Part shown: positions 22,235 through 33,882 of the stretch, piece by piece
How the letters are laid out: the number at the start of each line of letters is the position of its first letter
How positions within the stretch are numbered: position 1 is the stretch's first letter
Source: Boothiomyces macroporosus
Lineage: Eukaryota > Chytridiomycota > Chytridiomycetes > Rhizophydiales > Terramycetaceae
Assembly (NCBI GenBank): GCA_027604185.1
Contig: JADGKB010000047.1
Span: 1-64,000 of the forward strand
DNA: 64,000 nucleotides
Direction: 5' to 3'
Program-made: the position numbers and the translations under genes
Notes under the pieces: generated by a model
Seen by the model: the letters and a program-made list of their open reading frames with translations, nothing else
What the model was told of the DNA's origin: nothing
The model's database searches: none

Positions 22235-23734
22235 ATGTCCTCTAAAGATTGCGATACATTCCTAAAGACAGTATTTCCAACCCTAAGTGGACAACCAGCA
22301 AGCGAAGGAGAGTGCTGCCTGAGAATGTATGGAATTATATGTTACAATGATCACTCAATTAAAGAAATGTAGCTTAAACTAACATTAGAAGCTTGAGCTC
22401 CTACAACCTGAACGGGACCATTTCTAGTGCAATGGCGTCGTTTGCGGGATTAACCAAGCTGTAATTGTTACTAATGTAGTGATCTGAGCAATAACAATTT
22501 GCATGGCACAATACCACCAACTTTGGGATCACTGGAATTTCTAGATACAATGTACTTTATGGTTAAATGTAGTATATTGAGCTTCAATAGCTTGACAGGC
22601 AAAATACCAAAGGAGCTGGCAAATTTACCGCTAACCGATCTGGAGCTAATTGGAAATAATTTTACACTGCCTGTACCTGTGGAAATTATGAATATGAGGA
22701 ATTATCAGAATTTCCAGATTGATGGAAAAGAATCCCCACAATCGCAACCAGAAAACAACAACGGATTATATATCGGAATAATTATTGGAGGGTTTGCCTT
22801 TGTGATGTTTGTGATATTTTGCGGATGGAATTATTACAAAAAAAGAGTATTGTTAAGCTAATAGTAGAAAAACGAAAAGGCGTTCAAGGCTCTCAGCAGG
22901 GAATCTCAAGCGACACTTGATCCAATGATTTTTGCGATAGATCCAGCCAATAGAGTGAGCAGAGCTTCAACTTACAATGCTCACAACCCGTTTTTAGACT
23001 CTGTTCCTTACGATACCAAAATGTTTAAAGATTTCGAAAACCAGCCCAAAGTCTATCCAGGATATGTCGATTACGGACAAAATTATGAAACGTACACTGA
23101 TATTTATAATGATAAAATTTACCCAGCCGACTATACGCAACTGCAGGATCTGTTTGATGTTCAAAATAGCTACGATGACCCAAAGATCAAACACAACCCG
23201 TTTATGACAACTTTGGAAAAGAGCAATTTGCACAATCCATTTATAATACCCATGCGAGATCTAAATCCAAGGATTTCCACCACCACACTAGGGATGAATG
23301 CGAAATTAGAAAGAAACTCTTTGCCAAGACCCAATCCTTCCCAAATAACGAGGCAGAGGAGTTTATCATATCCTGGAGCTAGAGTGAGCGTAGTAGGAAG
23401 CGAAGTAATTGAACAATACTGCACGAGTGAACGTACAAGTCCAAAAAATTCAGTTGCAATAGATGCCGAGGAAATTATTCATGATATTGAACAGGAACTG
23501 GTATCATTCAAAGATTTACAAGAACCCAAGAATGACCAACTACAGAATTTGAATGACTTGCTAGAAGCTATTCAAGGAATCAAAGACTCTTTTAGAGATT
23601 CCATGGAAATTACAGAATATAGGACTATAGCTAGCACTAGAACTAAAAGCACACTGAGCAAGCTGAATGAATCACTAAGGAGATCCCAGTCGCTTGGATC
23701 CAACCAACCAGACTCTGTCACTTCAGAGATCTGA
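22235..23734 (+). CDS. LRR single-pass membrane protein with long cytoplasmic tail
   Basis: Four introns (22369-22388, 22461-22479, 22552-22572, 22847-22867) give 472 residues. A Cys-containing N-cap (DCDTFLKTVF..GECCLRMYGIIC) precedes plant-type leucine-rich repeats (LDLSNNNLHGTIPPTLGSL, LSFNSLTGKIPKEL), then a Gln/Pro/Asn linker, a transmembrane helix (YIGIIIGGFAFVMFVIFCGW) and a 280-residue polar tail without kinase or SH3 domain. Notably the protein starts MSSKDCD with no apparent signal peptide before the LRR cap. The tail has repeated HNPF motifs (HNPFLD, HNPFMT, HNPFII). An extracellular recognition role is inferred from the family. Confidence 0.85.
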
Positions 23735-24026
23735 AAATTCTCACTCTGAAAAGATCTCCACTAGTGCAACTTAAGTTTTAGTTCCAGTTATACCCTATAG
23801 ACGAATTTAATTGAATATATTTTTTTCATAGTTGACTTGATCTATTGCTATTAGTCGCGCACTTGTTTTCCCACATTAAATAAATATCCGATTGATGGTA
23901 TATCTGTGAGACTTGTTTCATCTTCCATAATTGTTATTGAAGATGTCGCTTTTAGTCGCACGTAAAACTCCGACCCAGCTGCTCATCGGTGACTCCATAA
24001 ATAGGACAAACAATCACAAAATCTTT

Positions 24027-24893
24027 ATGGCTTCCGACTGCCAAATCCTACAATCTTCACTTTCATTTCCAGCAAAGAAATGCTGCATGATTTCAGGAAT
24101 AACTTGTAAAAATGGACGAATCATTGGTGTGCAGCTATCAGGACGCAATATAACAGGAAATATATCTTCAGCTATTGGGAATCTCACTCAGCTAACTGTT
24201 CTGTACTTTTATTTAATCATAGTGATTTAAGCAATAATGACTTGGTTGGGAATATTCCCGCGTCCATATCAAACTTGTGCAACCTGTATCAGATGTACAA
24301 TATCGTTAATCAAGGGATTTATCTGGAAACAATTTTACTGGACGTATCCCTTGGGAGATACAAGCGATGCCACTATACTCTAATTTCAAGTAATTTTATG
24401 GTAATATAGTTTTGGTATTCTGGACTCGAGCGCAGTTGAAAGTATAACAGTTACCACTATGTCTACTAGCGATTACACATCTGTCCCTATTAACAGGCCG
24501 AGTGATCCCGTTACAACCAACTACCATCCCAAAACCACGTATGCTACCACCACAACTGTCGGATTTAGTATTGAAACACTACCATCAGTTCCACAAACCT
24601 CCAGTTCCGGCCAATTCCTAGGAAACTACACAGTCATTATAATTATCGCGGTTCTGGCCTTTTCTTTGTGCTTTGTGTTCCTTGTTTTAGCTTGGAAAAG
24701 GAAAAAGAGCATACCAAATCAAGAAAAGCCTGTTCGCTCAATATTTGAGATTCGCAATGGCGATATCGAAGGTGGCAAGCCAAGAAGTAGTGTTGATACT
24801 TTTGAAAGTCACAATGTGGATACGGAGCGCAGATTCAGCTTCCGCAGCTCCAGGGATAATTTTAATGTTCAAATGATTACTGGAAATAACTGA
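24027..24893 (+). CDS. LRR single-pass membrane protein, short form
   Basis: Three 20-nt introns (24203-24222, 24295-24314, 24390-24409) give 268 residues. It has the same plan as the preceding gene: N-cap (MASDCQILQSSL..KKCCMISGITC), LRRs (LDLSNNDLVGNIPASISNL, DLSGNNFTGRIP), a Thr/Ser-rich likely O-glycosylated stem, a transmembrane helix (VIIIIAVLAFSLCFVFLVLA) and a 75-residue cytoplasmic tail. Again there is no signal peptide ahead of the cap. Two of the introns fall at the same codon position of successive LRRs (before LDLS and MDLS), as expected if repeats arose by duplication of an exon unit. Confidence 0.85.
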
Positions 24894-24950
24894 TTGCTTA
24901 TAAATACATGTATGTGGTGCCACCGCCTAATTTTTGTTTTTAAAAAAAGA

Positions 24951-25223
24951 ATGGATTTTGAAAATATTATGAATTACTTTAAAGATTGTTGTGGAATGAA
25001 TGAAAAGAAACCGCCGGCACCGAGTCAGAGTATGGAGACTATTGTAGCGCAACCCACAGAGTATCCAAGAGTAATTGTTGCGCAGGAGAATAAGAAAGAC
25101 GTTTATGGGGACGTCTATGCGCATAGTAATACTGGGTATAATGGATATGCGGAGCAACCTAGAGTAGTCGTTAATTCGAACCCTGTTTCTACCTTGGATG
25201 ACCAGCCTAGAATTGCAGTTTGA
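24951..25223 (+). CDS. Small protein with repeated PRV/PRI motifs
   Basis: An intronless frame of 90 residues (MDFENIMNYFKDCCGMNEKK..) with a CC pair near residue 13, possibly a lipidation or metal site, and a tail of loose repeats (YPRVIVAQ, QPRVVV, QPRIAV). No domain recognised. It lies 57 bases downstream of the LRR gene, and could be an independent short gene. Confidence 0.45.
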   Translation: MDFENIMNYFKDCCGMNEKKPPAPSQSMETIVAQPTEYPRVIVAQENKKDVYGDVYAHSNTGYNGYAEQPRVVVNSNPVSTLDDQPRIAV

Positions 25224-25531
25224 AAATAAAACATGTTAATATCCCAACGCTATCGTGGATTATTATTGCTTGTCGCTATTAATGAATTCTGTATGCTATC
25301 CGTTCATGGTCAAGCACGGTAGTCGTGCCAGTTACTTTATTAGTGGACTAGCATAGCTGCAACTGATAGATTCACCAAATACTATATTCAAGCAACAGTG
25401 ATATTGGATCCACTTTGAAAGTATTTGTGGATATGTTTATAATTACTCATCGGCTCCCAAACGATAGGCTAAAGTTTCAGGAGGGTGGGCCGTGATGGCC
25501 ATAAAAAGAGGTCATGCACAAGACACTGTAA
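25224..25531. other. Intergenic, nothing recognised
   Basis: About 308 bases between the small PRV-motif gene and the alcohol oxidase start. No feature recognised; it should include the oxidase promoter. Confidence 0.5.
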
Positions 25532-27718
25532 ATGCAAAAATCCGCAATCGCCTCAGTATTGGAAGCAATCGCCGATACATTCATAGCAGAGTTAAATCCT
25601 CAAGAAATATCAGAAAATGAAGCCGCTTACATGAATGCGATCGACCCTAAACTGCATGTCGACAAAGCTTACAGGGAGATTTTGTTTAAATTCAAACCTT
25701 CGTCTCACCTTAAAAACGCTGGATCAGTTATTGAAGAATATATGAATAGAGTTATTCCAAAAGATAAGCTCGCCGCCATCAATTTTATTTTGTCCAGTTT
25801 ATCAACGTCACTCGGAACTTATATCATATCAGGCGGGGTAGGACTGAAGCCTTTCCCTGACATGACTCGAGAAGATCGGGAAAAGGTCCTGCTAGCGCTT
25901 GGCAACAGCTACTTGTCTGATTTGCGATTGCTGTTCCGAATTTTCCGCTTAGTTTCAATCCTCCACTCTTATGGTACATTTGATGAAAACAAGCACAATA
26001 GGGCTTGGGATGCATTGAAATATCATGGGCCTGTCAAAGAAATGGAGCTGAATGCAAATCTGGCAAGTAAAGTATGGCGACCGCAATTCTTGAACATTGA
26101 CGACCTTTTAAATAGCCAAAAGGAAGCCGTTCTTGAATGTGACGTTGTTGTAGTTGGATCTGGTTGTGGTGGGGGTGTAATGGCCGCAGAGCTCGCTCAG
26201 GCAGGGTATAATGTTATAATGGTCGAAAAGGGCCCTTATGCGCATCCATCTGAATACTCTTTGGAAGAAAAGACTTCATTTTCAGAAAACTTTGAAAAAG
26301 AAGGAGGTTATTATTCTGAAGATGGTGGAATACTTGTTCTCGCGGGACGAACATTTGGTGGTGGCTCTACCATCAATTGGTAAATATTAGATGACAATAG
26401 GTCTGCATCTCTTGAACTTCCGGAAATTACTCGTAAAGAATGGTCAGAGAAGTGGGGATTACCACACTTTGTAACTCCTGAATTCCAAAAGTCTGTCGAT
26501 ATTGCTTCTGCAAGAATTGGGGTAGTTCAACCAGACAAGCATAATGTACCAAACTCTTTGTTTTTTGAAGGGTGCAAGAAATTGGGCTATCATATCACCG
26601 CCATTCCTCAAAACACAGGTGGGCAAGAACATCAGTGTGGTTTCTGCACTTTTGGTTGTCCTAATGGAGGCAAAAAATCATCTACTATTACATGGATAAA
26701 GGATGCTGCCGAAGCTGGATGTAAATTTATCAGCAATGTTGAAGTTCAACAGGTACTGCACAAGAATGGAAATGCTACAGGTATTTTGGCTGTAAAGAAT
26801 GGAAAACCTGTCCGAATCAACTCAAAAAAGGTAGTTTTATCTGCTGGATCAATGAACACTCCAGTTATTCTGCTAAAATCAAAAATTCCTGGCCTTTCTC
26901 CACACGTAGGAAAGCATCTTCACGTTCATCCGGTTACTACAGTATTTGGAATCTTTCCCGACAGAGATGTTTTGGCATATAAAGGTTCTATAATGACTAC
27001 TTTATCTAACCAAGTTGCTAATGTAGACGGTCAAGGGTACGGCGCTCGATTAGGTAATAATATGTCTAAACCAGAAATCCCTGCTTCCCACCCATCCATT
27101 TTCACCGGCGCTCAAAAATGGGAGTCAAGTAAAGGACACAAGAGAACTATTCTAAACTGGCCTCATACTGTACCTGTTATCGTTCTCACTCGCGATAAGG
27201 ACTCTGAAGGTCAGATTTACATTGATGGAGAAAATAATGGACGACTGAACTGGAGTCTGGGTAAAACTGATAAAATCAACATGGCAAAAGGATTCGAAGT
27301 TGGTCTAAATGCGTTGATAGCTGCAGGTGCTGCAGAAGTGTATACGACTCAGTCTGATGTTGCTCCATTCAAAAGAAATCCAGCCCTTACTCCAGAACAA
27401 ACCCTTGCTTCCAAGGAATACAAGGAATTCCTCAAAAAGGTCGAGCAATCTGGAGTCAACACTGAAAAAATGACCATCTTTTCCGCTCACCAAATGAGCA
27501 CATGTAGAATGGCAGGAAAGAAAGCAGACGGTGCGGTAAAGCCTAACGGAGAATTGTATGATTTGAAGGGGGTATATGTTGCCGATGCCAGCGTGTTTCC
27601 AACTGCTAGCGGCGTAAAGTAAGACTTGATTAACCATAGCCCTATGCTTACCACATACTCTGTCGCATACTCAATAGCGCAGGCAATGAAACAGGATATG
27701 ACAAAGGGAAAACTATAA
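25532..27718 (+). CDS. Long-chain fatty alcohol oxidase (GMC oxidoreductase)
   Basis: Two 21-nt introns (26380-26400, 27619-27639) give 714 residues. A 190-residue N-terminal region typical of long-chain alcohol oxidases precedes the FAD-binding motif VVVGSGCGGGVMAAELAQAG and the downstream acidic residue in VEKG. A second GMC signature lies at GRTFGGGSTINW, spanning the first intron. The catalytic region near the C-terminus has FSAHQMSTCRM (His) and DASVFPTASGVNPMLT (Asn), the latter reconstructed across the second intron. These enzymes oxidise long-chain alcohols with oxygen, making aldehydes and hydrogen peroxide, often in peroxisomes or ER. The C-terminal residues GKL are not a clean PTS1. 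Length matches the fungal/plant FAO family. Confidence 0.95.
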
Positions 27719-27780
27719 AATCGCAATTCTTTCAAAAATTTGTTTTCATTACGATAAATTGAAAAATCATTACTATCAAT

Positions 27781-28425
<645 letters not shown>

Positions 28426-28635
28426 TTTGCTCTGATTTTCTGTTTAGGTATTGCCGCTTACAAATGTGTAGTCCAGTCGTTGCTGGTTTGTGAGTGTTGA
28501 CGCGATGTAAAGAGTGCGAGGCGCTTTTCTCGCTTTCGTCACTCTGAACAATGAGGAGTAGATAAAAACACACAAGACAATCAAGAGACGCAATTCTCAC
28601 TCTACTATAAACACTTGGCGCTCGTTAAGTTGAGC

Positions 28636-29605
28636 TTAATTCGTAATCTTTATTCTCTTGTTGGGGTAGAGAGCATATACCTGATCTCCTAGTATTTCTA
28701 ATGCCGCGGAGTATCCTCCATACACTCTGGATATCCCGACATCTATAACAAAGATTCTGTTGTTACAACGCGACAGAATATGCCCAGGTTGAGGTGTGTG
28801 CCCGATTACCAATCTAGTTGCCTGGATTAACATTCAATTACATTCAACAGCTTCAAAGCCTGGTCCAGGTGCTTGCATTCTGTACTTTCTGGATGCAGCG
28901 CGTATCCTCTGTACCAAAGAGGGCCATCACCTCCAAATATTGCATCTCGAGGGTCATGCATATTCTCCTTTGCTCTGTTATTGAGTCCATCGACATGCAG
29001 CTTTGCCCATTCAGCAGTTGCACTATATTAAATCATATTACCCTCCATGGAAGAACACTGTCCCATTCACCCATGCAGATACGCCTAATGTCCGCAAGTA
29101 CTTACCAATCCATCCATCTTTAGACCAAACTTTTTCTCTCTTTTCATAACCGCCAAATGATTCAAAATCTTCTCTCGTAACATAGCGAAGGTCTCCTTGA
29201 ATATTCATTACTTCATGATTCCCAAGTATTTCAATTACCTGCATTAGGAATGAGTACTTTTCCGCCAGCTTTTTCTGCCTGCTCTGTTAATTTCATCATG
29301 AGCTTGTACAGAATAATGGTGTCTGGACCACGGTCTACAATATCTCCTGTTTGGACAAAGATGGTCTTTCCAGCAATCCAGTTATTGTTCTCATCAATGA
29401 TCCCAGCCATCCGCAATGTTTTGACGCTGTTTTCCATATCCCCGTGCAAGTCTCCAACAGCAACCAGTCTGCCTTGGTCTGGTTGAATTATATTAGTTGA
29501 TATTTTGTCATACATGGAATTGTACAGCTCCGGATATCTAAAAAATGATACCGCAATCATCACTAGCAAAAGAACAAGGAGGAGCAGCGACCTACAACTT
29601 CTCAT
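28636..29605 (-). CDS. SLP-type metallophosphatase, membrane-anchored
   Basis: Three introns (29239-29257, 29023-29041, 28822-28841) give 303 residues from the ATG at 29605. The N-terminus is a signal anchor (LLLLVLLLVMIAVSFF). The calcineurin-like motifs follow in order: GDLHG, GDIVDRG, GNHE, and a later His in IGHTPQPG. The spacing and the segment after GNHE match Shewanella-like protein phosphatases (SLP), found in bacteria, plants, fungi and other protists but not animals. The catalytic domain should be lumenal or extracellular. The substrate is unknown; plant SLP2 acts on tyrosine phosphates. Confidence 0.9.
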
Positions 29606-29709
29606 GAAGATTTTAACTTGGAAAAAACTATTTGGGGAATGAATTGAAAATGCCAAGAATTATAGCGATATCTTTTTTGCTGTAAACAATTATTTGTTTA
29701 TATAATTCA

Positions 29710-30470
29710 ATGATCAAATTACCTTTGGAAATATTCTTGTTGGTCATTGAAAACCTGTCAATCAAAGACCTTTGGCAGTACAGAAGAGTGTCGAGATGGT
29801 GGAAGGTAAACGGAATTTAATCCAGGAACAAATGGAAATGGGAATACTGAATCATATAAAATACAATCCACTAATATTAGGAGGATATTTATTGAATGCC
29901 AGCGGAGGTCCTTGGTTCACTTTTTCAAAACCCGCGATTGAATCCCAACAATCAACCAGATTGGTTTTGACGTCGTGTGATTTCGAAAATAAGCTACTAA
30001 CATTTCAAGCGGAGCAGGATTTGCACCTGTCGTTATATCAATCCGACCGATTAAGTTGGTGCGTCAAATGTGATATTTCTGTATCAAAGCAGAGTAAACT
30101 GTTCACTTTGGTTGCACCTGACACACCATTAAATAGTGCGCAAACATTGACTACAATAGATATGTTGCTTCACTATGAAATAATCAGTAATTCGCCCAAC
30201 GCCATTCTCCTTCGAGTGGATAAATTGACATGTACATTCTCCTTTATCTTTGCCCGGTACTATGGAAAAGATTTGGACTATGGGAGTTATTCCGTGTTTT
30301 CGCATAGCAAGAGAGATTTGCTCATAAAGAAATGCACAGAGGTTGGATTAGTATGGAACCAGAGCTACTGGTACTTTGGCGTGGTTCTGCACTGGCTTTC
30401 AAGCGGTGAGGCAGACGAAATCGATGGAGTAGTTCAGCTACTGTTGGAGCATGAGTCATTCATCAAATAA
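29710..30470 (+). CDS. F-box protein
   Basis: A 20-nt intron (29806-29825) and 246 residues. The N-terminus MIKLPLEIFLLVIENLSIKDL..YRRVSRWW is a good F-box, and the intron lies directly after it. The remaining 200 residues have no repeat I recognise; they contain several Trp/Tyr-rich segments and a possible beta-sandwich. Function as an SCF substrate receptor is inferred from the F-box only. Confidence 0.75.
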
Positions 30471-30486
30471 AACTGGCAACTTTTTA

Positions 30487-30904
30487 TTACTTGGAAGGCA
30501 TATTGTGGTGATAATACTGGCTTTCCAAGAACTCTTCCCATGAAATCTTTCCGTCATTATTAATATCGTCTTCACTCAGTGTATGGTCAATCATGTACTC
30601 TAAATCCTGTATTGGTATTTCTTCTGTTAATGGTTCATCATAGACCCCGTACCCTTGGAATGCTAATGCAAGCTCATGCCCATCCCTATGTTAGTGTAAA
30701 TTACAATTGTCCGTCCTTGTTGTAGTCGTGTAGGGAGAAAAAGTGGTATGGCGATTCGCTTTCATCCACATTCTCTTCCCCAGTTGCTTTCTTGAATGCC
30801 GCACTGGATTTCTTTATATTTCCATAGTTGGATTCCTCTGTATCGTACTCACTTCCAAACTTTTTACATAGGGCAAAAGCAATGAGGATTGCTTTCAAGA
30901 TCAT
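30487..30904 (-). CDS. MCFD2-like secreted EF-hand protein, copy 1
   Basis: One 19-nt intron (30686-30704) and 132 residues. A signal peptide (MILKAILIAFALC) is followed by two EF-hands: DYNKDGQLDGHE, split by the intron, and DINNDGKISWEE. This size and order match MCFD2, the lumenal partner of the cargo receptor LMAN1/ERGIC-53. A paralogue lies directly upstream on the same strand, so the pair is a tandem duplication. Calcium binding is expected from intact loop residues 1, 3, 5, 9 and 12. Confidence 0.85.
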
Positions 30905-30973
30905 TTAAAAAAAGTAAAGTTTATTCGCTTTGATCATTAATGAGATTGTGATGATATCTGAGTTAGTAGTGAA

Positions 30974-31380
30974 TTACACTTGGGACTCCAAGTACTCTGC
31001 CCATGAAATCTTTCCGTTTCCGTCCTTGTCATCTTCCGCCATTGCATGATCAATCATCTCTTCTAAATCTTCCAAATCATATTCGTGCTGCATCTCTTCC
31101 TGATCGTATAGCTCATATCCCATCAGCGCCATTCCAAGTTCATGGCCATCCAGCTCCCCTATATTAGAGCCACATACCATCTATATTAAATCAGTCTACC
31201 TTTATTATAATCGTGTAGGCTAAAGAAATAGAAAACATCATCCTTTTCATCTCCACTGGTTTCTGTGTGGTGTTTCCTAAACGATTTCACGCTTTCGTGA
31301 TAGTTTCCGTAATTAGATTTCGAGCCGTCGAATTGCTTCTTTGCTAGAACTAGAGATAGGAAAAAGAATACAAGCCTCAT
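30974..31380 (-). CDS. MCFD2-like secreted EF-hand protein, copy 2, with 3-nt exon
   Basis: Start at the ATG at 31380 (MRLVFFFLSLVLA, a signal peptide); 122 residues after removing two 19-nt introns at 31181-31199 and 31159-31177. These introns flank an exon of only three bases. The spliced product carries EF-hand loops DYNKDGELDGHE and DKDGNGKISWAE, aligning residue for residue with copy 1. Without the 3-nt exon the first loop would have 11 residues and lack its calcium ligand at position 5. The acidic segment between the hands differs from copy 1. Role inferred as for MCFD2. Confidence 0.85.
31178..31180 (-). other. Three-nucleotide microexon
   Basis: The bases ATG (minus strand) form an exon of three nucleotides between two 19-nt introns. 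It supplies the last two bases of an Asp codon and the first base of a Gly codon in the first EF-hand loop. Treating the whole 41 bases as one intron keeps the frame but breaks the loop; retaining either intron gives a stop. The paralogue at 30487-30904 has the same residues encoded without a microexon. Confidence 0.75.
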
Positions 31381-31500
31381 AAGTAAAGAGTTAAACAGCA
31401 AGATTTGGACTATATGTCGTGTGGCTTATCGAACGAGATGAAATACCAGATTTGGAATCAAGTTATACAATAGGTTACTAATTAATGGAAATGTAATTTA

Positions 31501-32208
31501 TTAGAAAAGAAAAATGTCATTTTGAGTATTAAATACAGTGGAGTCGTTCAAATAATAGTCACCAAGGCCAAATGGTTTGAAATTAGATAGAGGATGTTCT
31601 GGTAAAGCCATATCGTACATTGAAGTTCCCAGATTGCTTTCACAGAACGAATTTACTGCAAATGAATCCAGGTATTGGCTCCATCCAACTACTGGGCTGT
31701 TATTAATGGTACTCGAATCAGAAACAGAGTCGCTGAAAGAAGGTCTCTTCTCTAGCAATGTAGGAACCTCTAGTTTACCAGAAAAGCTGATTGGCTTACT
31801 TTCAATGTCAGATTGCGCGCAGGTATCATTGGAAGTTTCTGAAATGGTTTCTTCAAGTTTAATAGGCATACTTGTTTCCAAATTAAACAATTCTTTTTCT
31901 TCTTCCTTCTCCTGCAATCTCAGTCTGCTTCTTTGTTTCTTTCCAAACTTTTTACTGGGCCATTTGAAATCTGGATACTTTTGCAAATGCAGCTCTCTTG
32001 CGATCATGGCGAGCTTTTGATATTGGCTGCGTACGCTTTCCGGCTCTTTAGCCCACATCTGACCAGCAATTCGAGATACTTCGTGACTTTTTGTTGTATT
32101 GTGTTTCTTTGTGATCTGGGACAGCATAGCCTTTCTGTACACAAAAAAAGCATTAGGTGGTTTTCTAACGCTGCTTATCTGAGCTGTTATCGCTTTATTA
32201 TCTGCCAT
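31501..32208 (-). CDS. MATA-type HMG-box transcription factor
   Basis: An intronless frame of 235 residues from the ATG of MADNKAITAQ. Residues 13-90 are a sequence-specific HMG box: KPPNAFFVYRKAMLSQI, then VSRIAGQMWAKEPESVRSQY and LHLQKYPDFKW. The pattern is that of MATA-HMG/Ste11/SexM proteins, which control mating type and sexual development in fungi. A basic stretch after the box is a likely nuclear signal; the remaining 130 residues are Ser/Asn-rich. Whether it is a sex-locus gene or a Ste11-like regulator cannot be decided from one copy. Confidence 0.88.
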   Translation of the reverse strand: MADNKAITAQISSVRKPPNAFFVYRKAMLSQITKKHNTTKSHEVSRIAGQMWAKEPESVRSQYQKLAMIARELHLQKYPDFKWPSKKFGKKQRSRLRLQEKEEEKELFNLETSMPIKLEETISETSNDTCAQSDIESKPISFSGKLEVPTLLEKRPSFSDSVSDSSTINNSPVVGWSQYLDSFAVNSFCESNLGTSMYDMALPEHPLSNFKPFGLGDYYLNDSTVFNTQNDIFLF

Positions 32209-32512
32209 TGCTGTCACCAAAAAATTGTGTAGTTTATATACGTTTTCCCGGCCGTCTTGAACCGTGCCGTTACAGCCACAAAACGGTCAACTTGTATGTG
32301 GTCAACTTGGGAAAAAGATGGAATCAGAACCAAAATGAAAAATTCGGGCGAAAATCTTTTAAGCGATTAAGAAGAGCATCACAAACTTTTTCAACTCAAG
32401 AAATTATCGGGAATGAAAGAGAGCAAAGCTTGGACAAATTACTACCATCAATGACTATATTATCACTGTTCAGTTTGCTTACCCACTTTATGATTGCTGG
32501 AGACTACTCATC

Positions 32513-32818
32513 ATGACAAGCGAGCCGGCCGAGTCGGGACCTGCAAAACCTCCCCTCATTTTTTCCGTTAAATATCCGATATTTAGAACACATGTATCTC
32601 AAAAGATCCATTATCGTATCATGGCCGCTGAAATTAGCAAATCAAACCTTTTGGAGCAAATGTTCGAGATCTGGAGAAAATGCAGCAACAATCACCTTGT
32701 TCAAACCAAGCCTAATAAGCTGATTCCAAGTTACCCCTCCCTCAGCCAGTCTCACGACCTGTTGCTTAACATTTCTAGCAAGGTCCAAGTTCTTGAATAT
32801 CACTTGATTAGCGGATAA
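32513..32818 (+). CDS. Small uncharacterised protein
   Basis: An ATG-initiated frame of 101 residues (MTSEPAESGPAKPPLIF..) with mixed composition and no recognised domain. A longer open frame without ATG ends four bases into this one, so a spliced upstream exon is possible. Its 3' end overlaps an opposing short frame at 32808-32951. Treat as hypothetical. Confidence 0.35.
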   Translation: MTSEPAESGPAKPPLIFSVKYPIFRTHVSQKIHYRIMAAEISKSNLLEQMFEIWRKCSNNHLVQTKPNKLIPSYPSLSQSHDLLLNISSKVQVLEYHLISG

Positions 32819-33393
32819 TCATACTTTTTTCTTGATCCACAGTTGGTGTGATCAAAACACTTGTCAAATCCTTATAATCACTAGAGTTGTACAGATATTC
32901 AAATAACGGATATATCGGATTCTTTTGGGTAATATTTGGTGAGAGCGACTCCATGTTTTCTGTTGGTGATTGGGAAAAAGATTTTCGAGTCAAGACAAAT
33001 ATTAATACAACACGATTAGAGACCGCGCAACCACTGTATCAAATGGCATGTTTATTAATCCTGGGGATCGTTATTTACTCCTTAGAAAGTCCACGAATGC
33101 TGAATTTTATTTAACGAAACGATAATTTATCAAATTCGATTATTTGCTTTTCAGACTCCTTAATCGAATGAGTGTTTTTTGCCAATATCTGTGGTAGACC
33201 ACGCGTAAAGAATCTCGTATTCTTCGAAAACAATATGCTCTTTGGATATGGACGATTTAGAAATATCGTAGATCTACAGCCGCTTAGTATCATTTTAAAG
33301 TTATTCAAGATCTGCAATTACTTGCGAAATTCAAAATTTTATCCGTAAGAAGCCAACGAAAATGCAACAGAGAAACTTTTCAATGTGAATGAA
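32819..33393. other. Region of short open frames on both strands
   Basis: On the minus strand, a frame ending at 33111 starts at an ATG near 33290 (MILSGCRSTIFLNRPYPKSI) and is Arg-rich like a mitochondrial targeting sequence. Another minus-strand frame reads MESLSPNITQKNPIYPL down to 32808. Between them lie GT..AG segments such as 33098-33118. I tried to join the two frames with 19-23 nt introns and did not obtain a continuous model. A small spliced gene may exist here, but I cannot define it. Confidence 0.3.
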
Positions 33394-33559
33394 ATGACGG
33401 CAATTTCACCATTATATACGGATTGTTTGTTTAGCTTTGTTGTCAAGTAACAGCAGAGAAGCCTCTAGCTCAATTTGGGAACAGTTTGAAACTCCTATAC
33501 CAGATATTGTTCGTTTTCAGCTGTATCTTTTACAAATCACCATCAATAATCAAGATTAG
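33394..33559 (+). CDS. Possible very small two-exon gene
   Basis: An ATG at 33394 opens 17 codons, a 22-nt GTAA..CTAG segment at 33447-33468 can be removed, and the frame continues (IWEQFETPIPDIVRFQLYLL) to a stop at 33559, giving 47 residues. The donor fits the genome's introns but no homologue is recognised. Tentative. Confidence 0.25.
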
Positions 33560-33882
33560 TAATTTACCAAATAATTGTGATCCTTTCATTTTGGGTTATT
33601 TTATCTCTTGCAAATAAGGATTAACAAGTGCCAACTAGCCCTTACACTTGGCGTTCAAATCTTTGATCGTAATAATATATGTCGTAAAAATAATCTCTAC
33701 CACATAATGCACTTTGTAAATTTTCACCTTGGGCATCTACGGATTTCCAAATAAAAAAAGTCTCTAATCGATATAAGCAAATCTTGAAATGATTTTTTTA
33801 GATTTATTCGCGAATCCAAGGCGTTGTTCTATATCTGTTGATGTAATCTCAAATTTTACGCGTAAATTTTGACTGATCAAGA
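33560..33882. other. Intergenic, nothing recognised
   Basis: AT-rich sequence of about 320 bases upstream of the zinc-ribbon gene. No gene, repeat or RNA recognised. Confidence 0.5.

Noticed and set aside
32209..32516. Plus-strand frame ending AGDYSS just before the ATG at 32513
   Set aside because: No ATG in frame, it overlaps the HMG-box 5' end, and no typical intron connects it to the next frame.
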